Assembly: GCA_018607905.1 (NCBI GenBank)
Contig: JABBAP010000055.1
Span: 1 to 53,580, forward strand
Direction: 5' to 3'
Source of the DNA: Paracoccaceae bacterium
GTDB lineage: Bacteria > Pseudomonadota > Alphaproteobacteria > Rhodobacterales > Rhodobacteraceae
Length of the DNA stretch: 53,580 nt
The first letter of the stretch is position 1, and the number at the start of each line of letters is the position of its first letter. Shown here in pieces: positions 53,454 to 53,580 of the stretch. The position numbers and the translations under genes are program-made. Under the pieces are notes generated by a model, which was not told the origin of the DNA, did no database searches, and worked only from the letters and a program-made list of their open reading frames with translations.

Positions 53454-53580
53454 AATTTGTTGGCGTTTAGAGTGCTTCCAAATATACCTAAAAAGAGAAA
53501 TTTCGATCTTAATGCTCCGCCAATCGACGTTGTGATCGCCCCCAGAATCTCAGGGCCGCCGTGGAAGATGTTAGCAGTCT
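53454..53580 (-). other. upstream region of the ABC-like gene, N-terminus unresolved
   Basis: The ABC-like frame stays open from GTG 53453 back to a TGA at 53550-53552 and includes protein-like codons (IEISLFRYIWKHSKRQQIV) but no ATG, GTG or TTG. Either translation starts at the GTG and cuts off the first segment, a rare ATT/ATC start is used, or an indel separates the true start. The window edge leaves too little sequence to decide. Confidence 0.4.

Overview
The window looks like a chromosomal segment of a marine alphaproteobacterium, most likely a Rhodobacterales/Roseobacter-group member. The support is the imuA-imuB-dnaE2 cassette, a TAXI-type TRAP transporter with a fused permease, a fused DppD-DppF ABC ATPase, and a cyclic-nucleotide-domain ABC-like protein of a kind I associate with this group. 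This assignment is inference from gene content, not from a marker gene. No rRNA, tRNA, CRISPR array, insertion sequence or phage gene was recognised.

Region 1 (about 0.4-5.6 kb) is a patch of decaying genes. An IlvD/Edd-family dehydratase and a cytochrome-like gene have both lost their 5' ends and abut head-to-head at about 1960. The cytochrome-like gene also carries a one-base deletion and a damaged heme motif. A P-loop kinase gene has an in-frame TGA. A phosphoglucomutase gene has lost one GC dinucleotide. Two further coding fragments are visible. Region 2 (5.65-12.4 kb) is intact: a three-cysteine Rrf2 regulator, a ChaC-type glutathione-degrading enzyme and the imuA-imuB-dnaE2 mutagenesis cassette.

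Region 3 (12.4-25.1 kb, all minus strand) reads as one long uptake-and-hydrolysis unit: a dipeptide-type ABC transporter (binding protein, two permeases, fused ATPase), two different M20 amidohydrolases, a TAXI TRAP transporter and a sulfatase. Hairpins follow both binding-protein genes. Divergent from it are an amidase, a MarR regulator and an indolepyruvate:ferredoxin oxidoreductase pair (25.4-31.3 kb).

Region 4 (31.3-49.3 kb) is an aromatic-catabolism island built of two divergent units, each with its own MarR gene. The minus-strand unit encodes a Rieske oxygenase (reductase, alpha, beta), an acyl-CoA ligase, a thiolase-fold protein, a DUF35 zinc-ribbon/OB protein fused to a degenerate SDR, a cyclase-family (formamidase/isatin-hydrolase-like) hydrolase and an SDR; most of these genes overlap by 1-4 bases. 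The plus-strand unit encodes a fused FAD-monooxygenase/old-yellow-enzyme of the 2-aminobenzoyl-CoA monooxygenase/reductase type, an SDR, a MarR, a crotonase, an acyl-CoA dehydrogenase, a benzoate/2-aminobenzoate-type CoA ligase and a Rid protein, followed by a convergent amidase.

Together regions 3 and 4 suggest a hypothesis: import and hydrolysis of N-acyl (for example indole-acetyl) amino acids, conversion of tryptophan-derived indolepyruvate to indoleacetyl-CoA, oxygenative cleavage of the indole ring, deformylation, C-C cleavage to 2-aminobenzoyl-CoA, then dearomatisation and beta-oxidation. Two palindromes with the same half-site layout, in front of iorAB and in front of the oxygenase operon, suggest common MarR-type control. 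The window closes with an arginine-deiminase-fold hydrolase and a large ABC-exporter-like protein whose nucleotide-binding domain looks catalytically dead, carries an insertion of about 300 residues and ends in a cyclic-nucleotide-binding domain.
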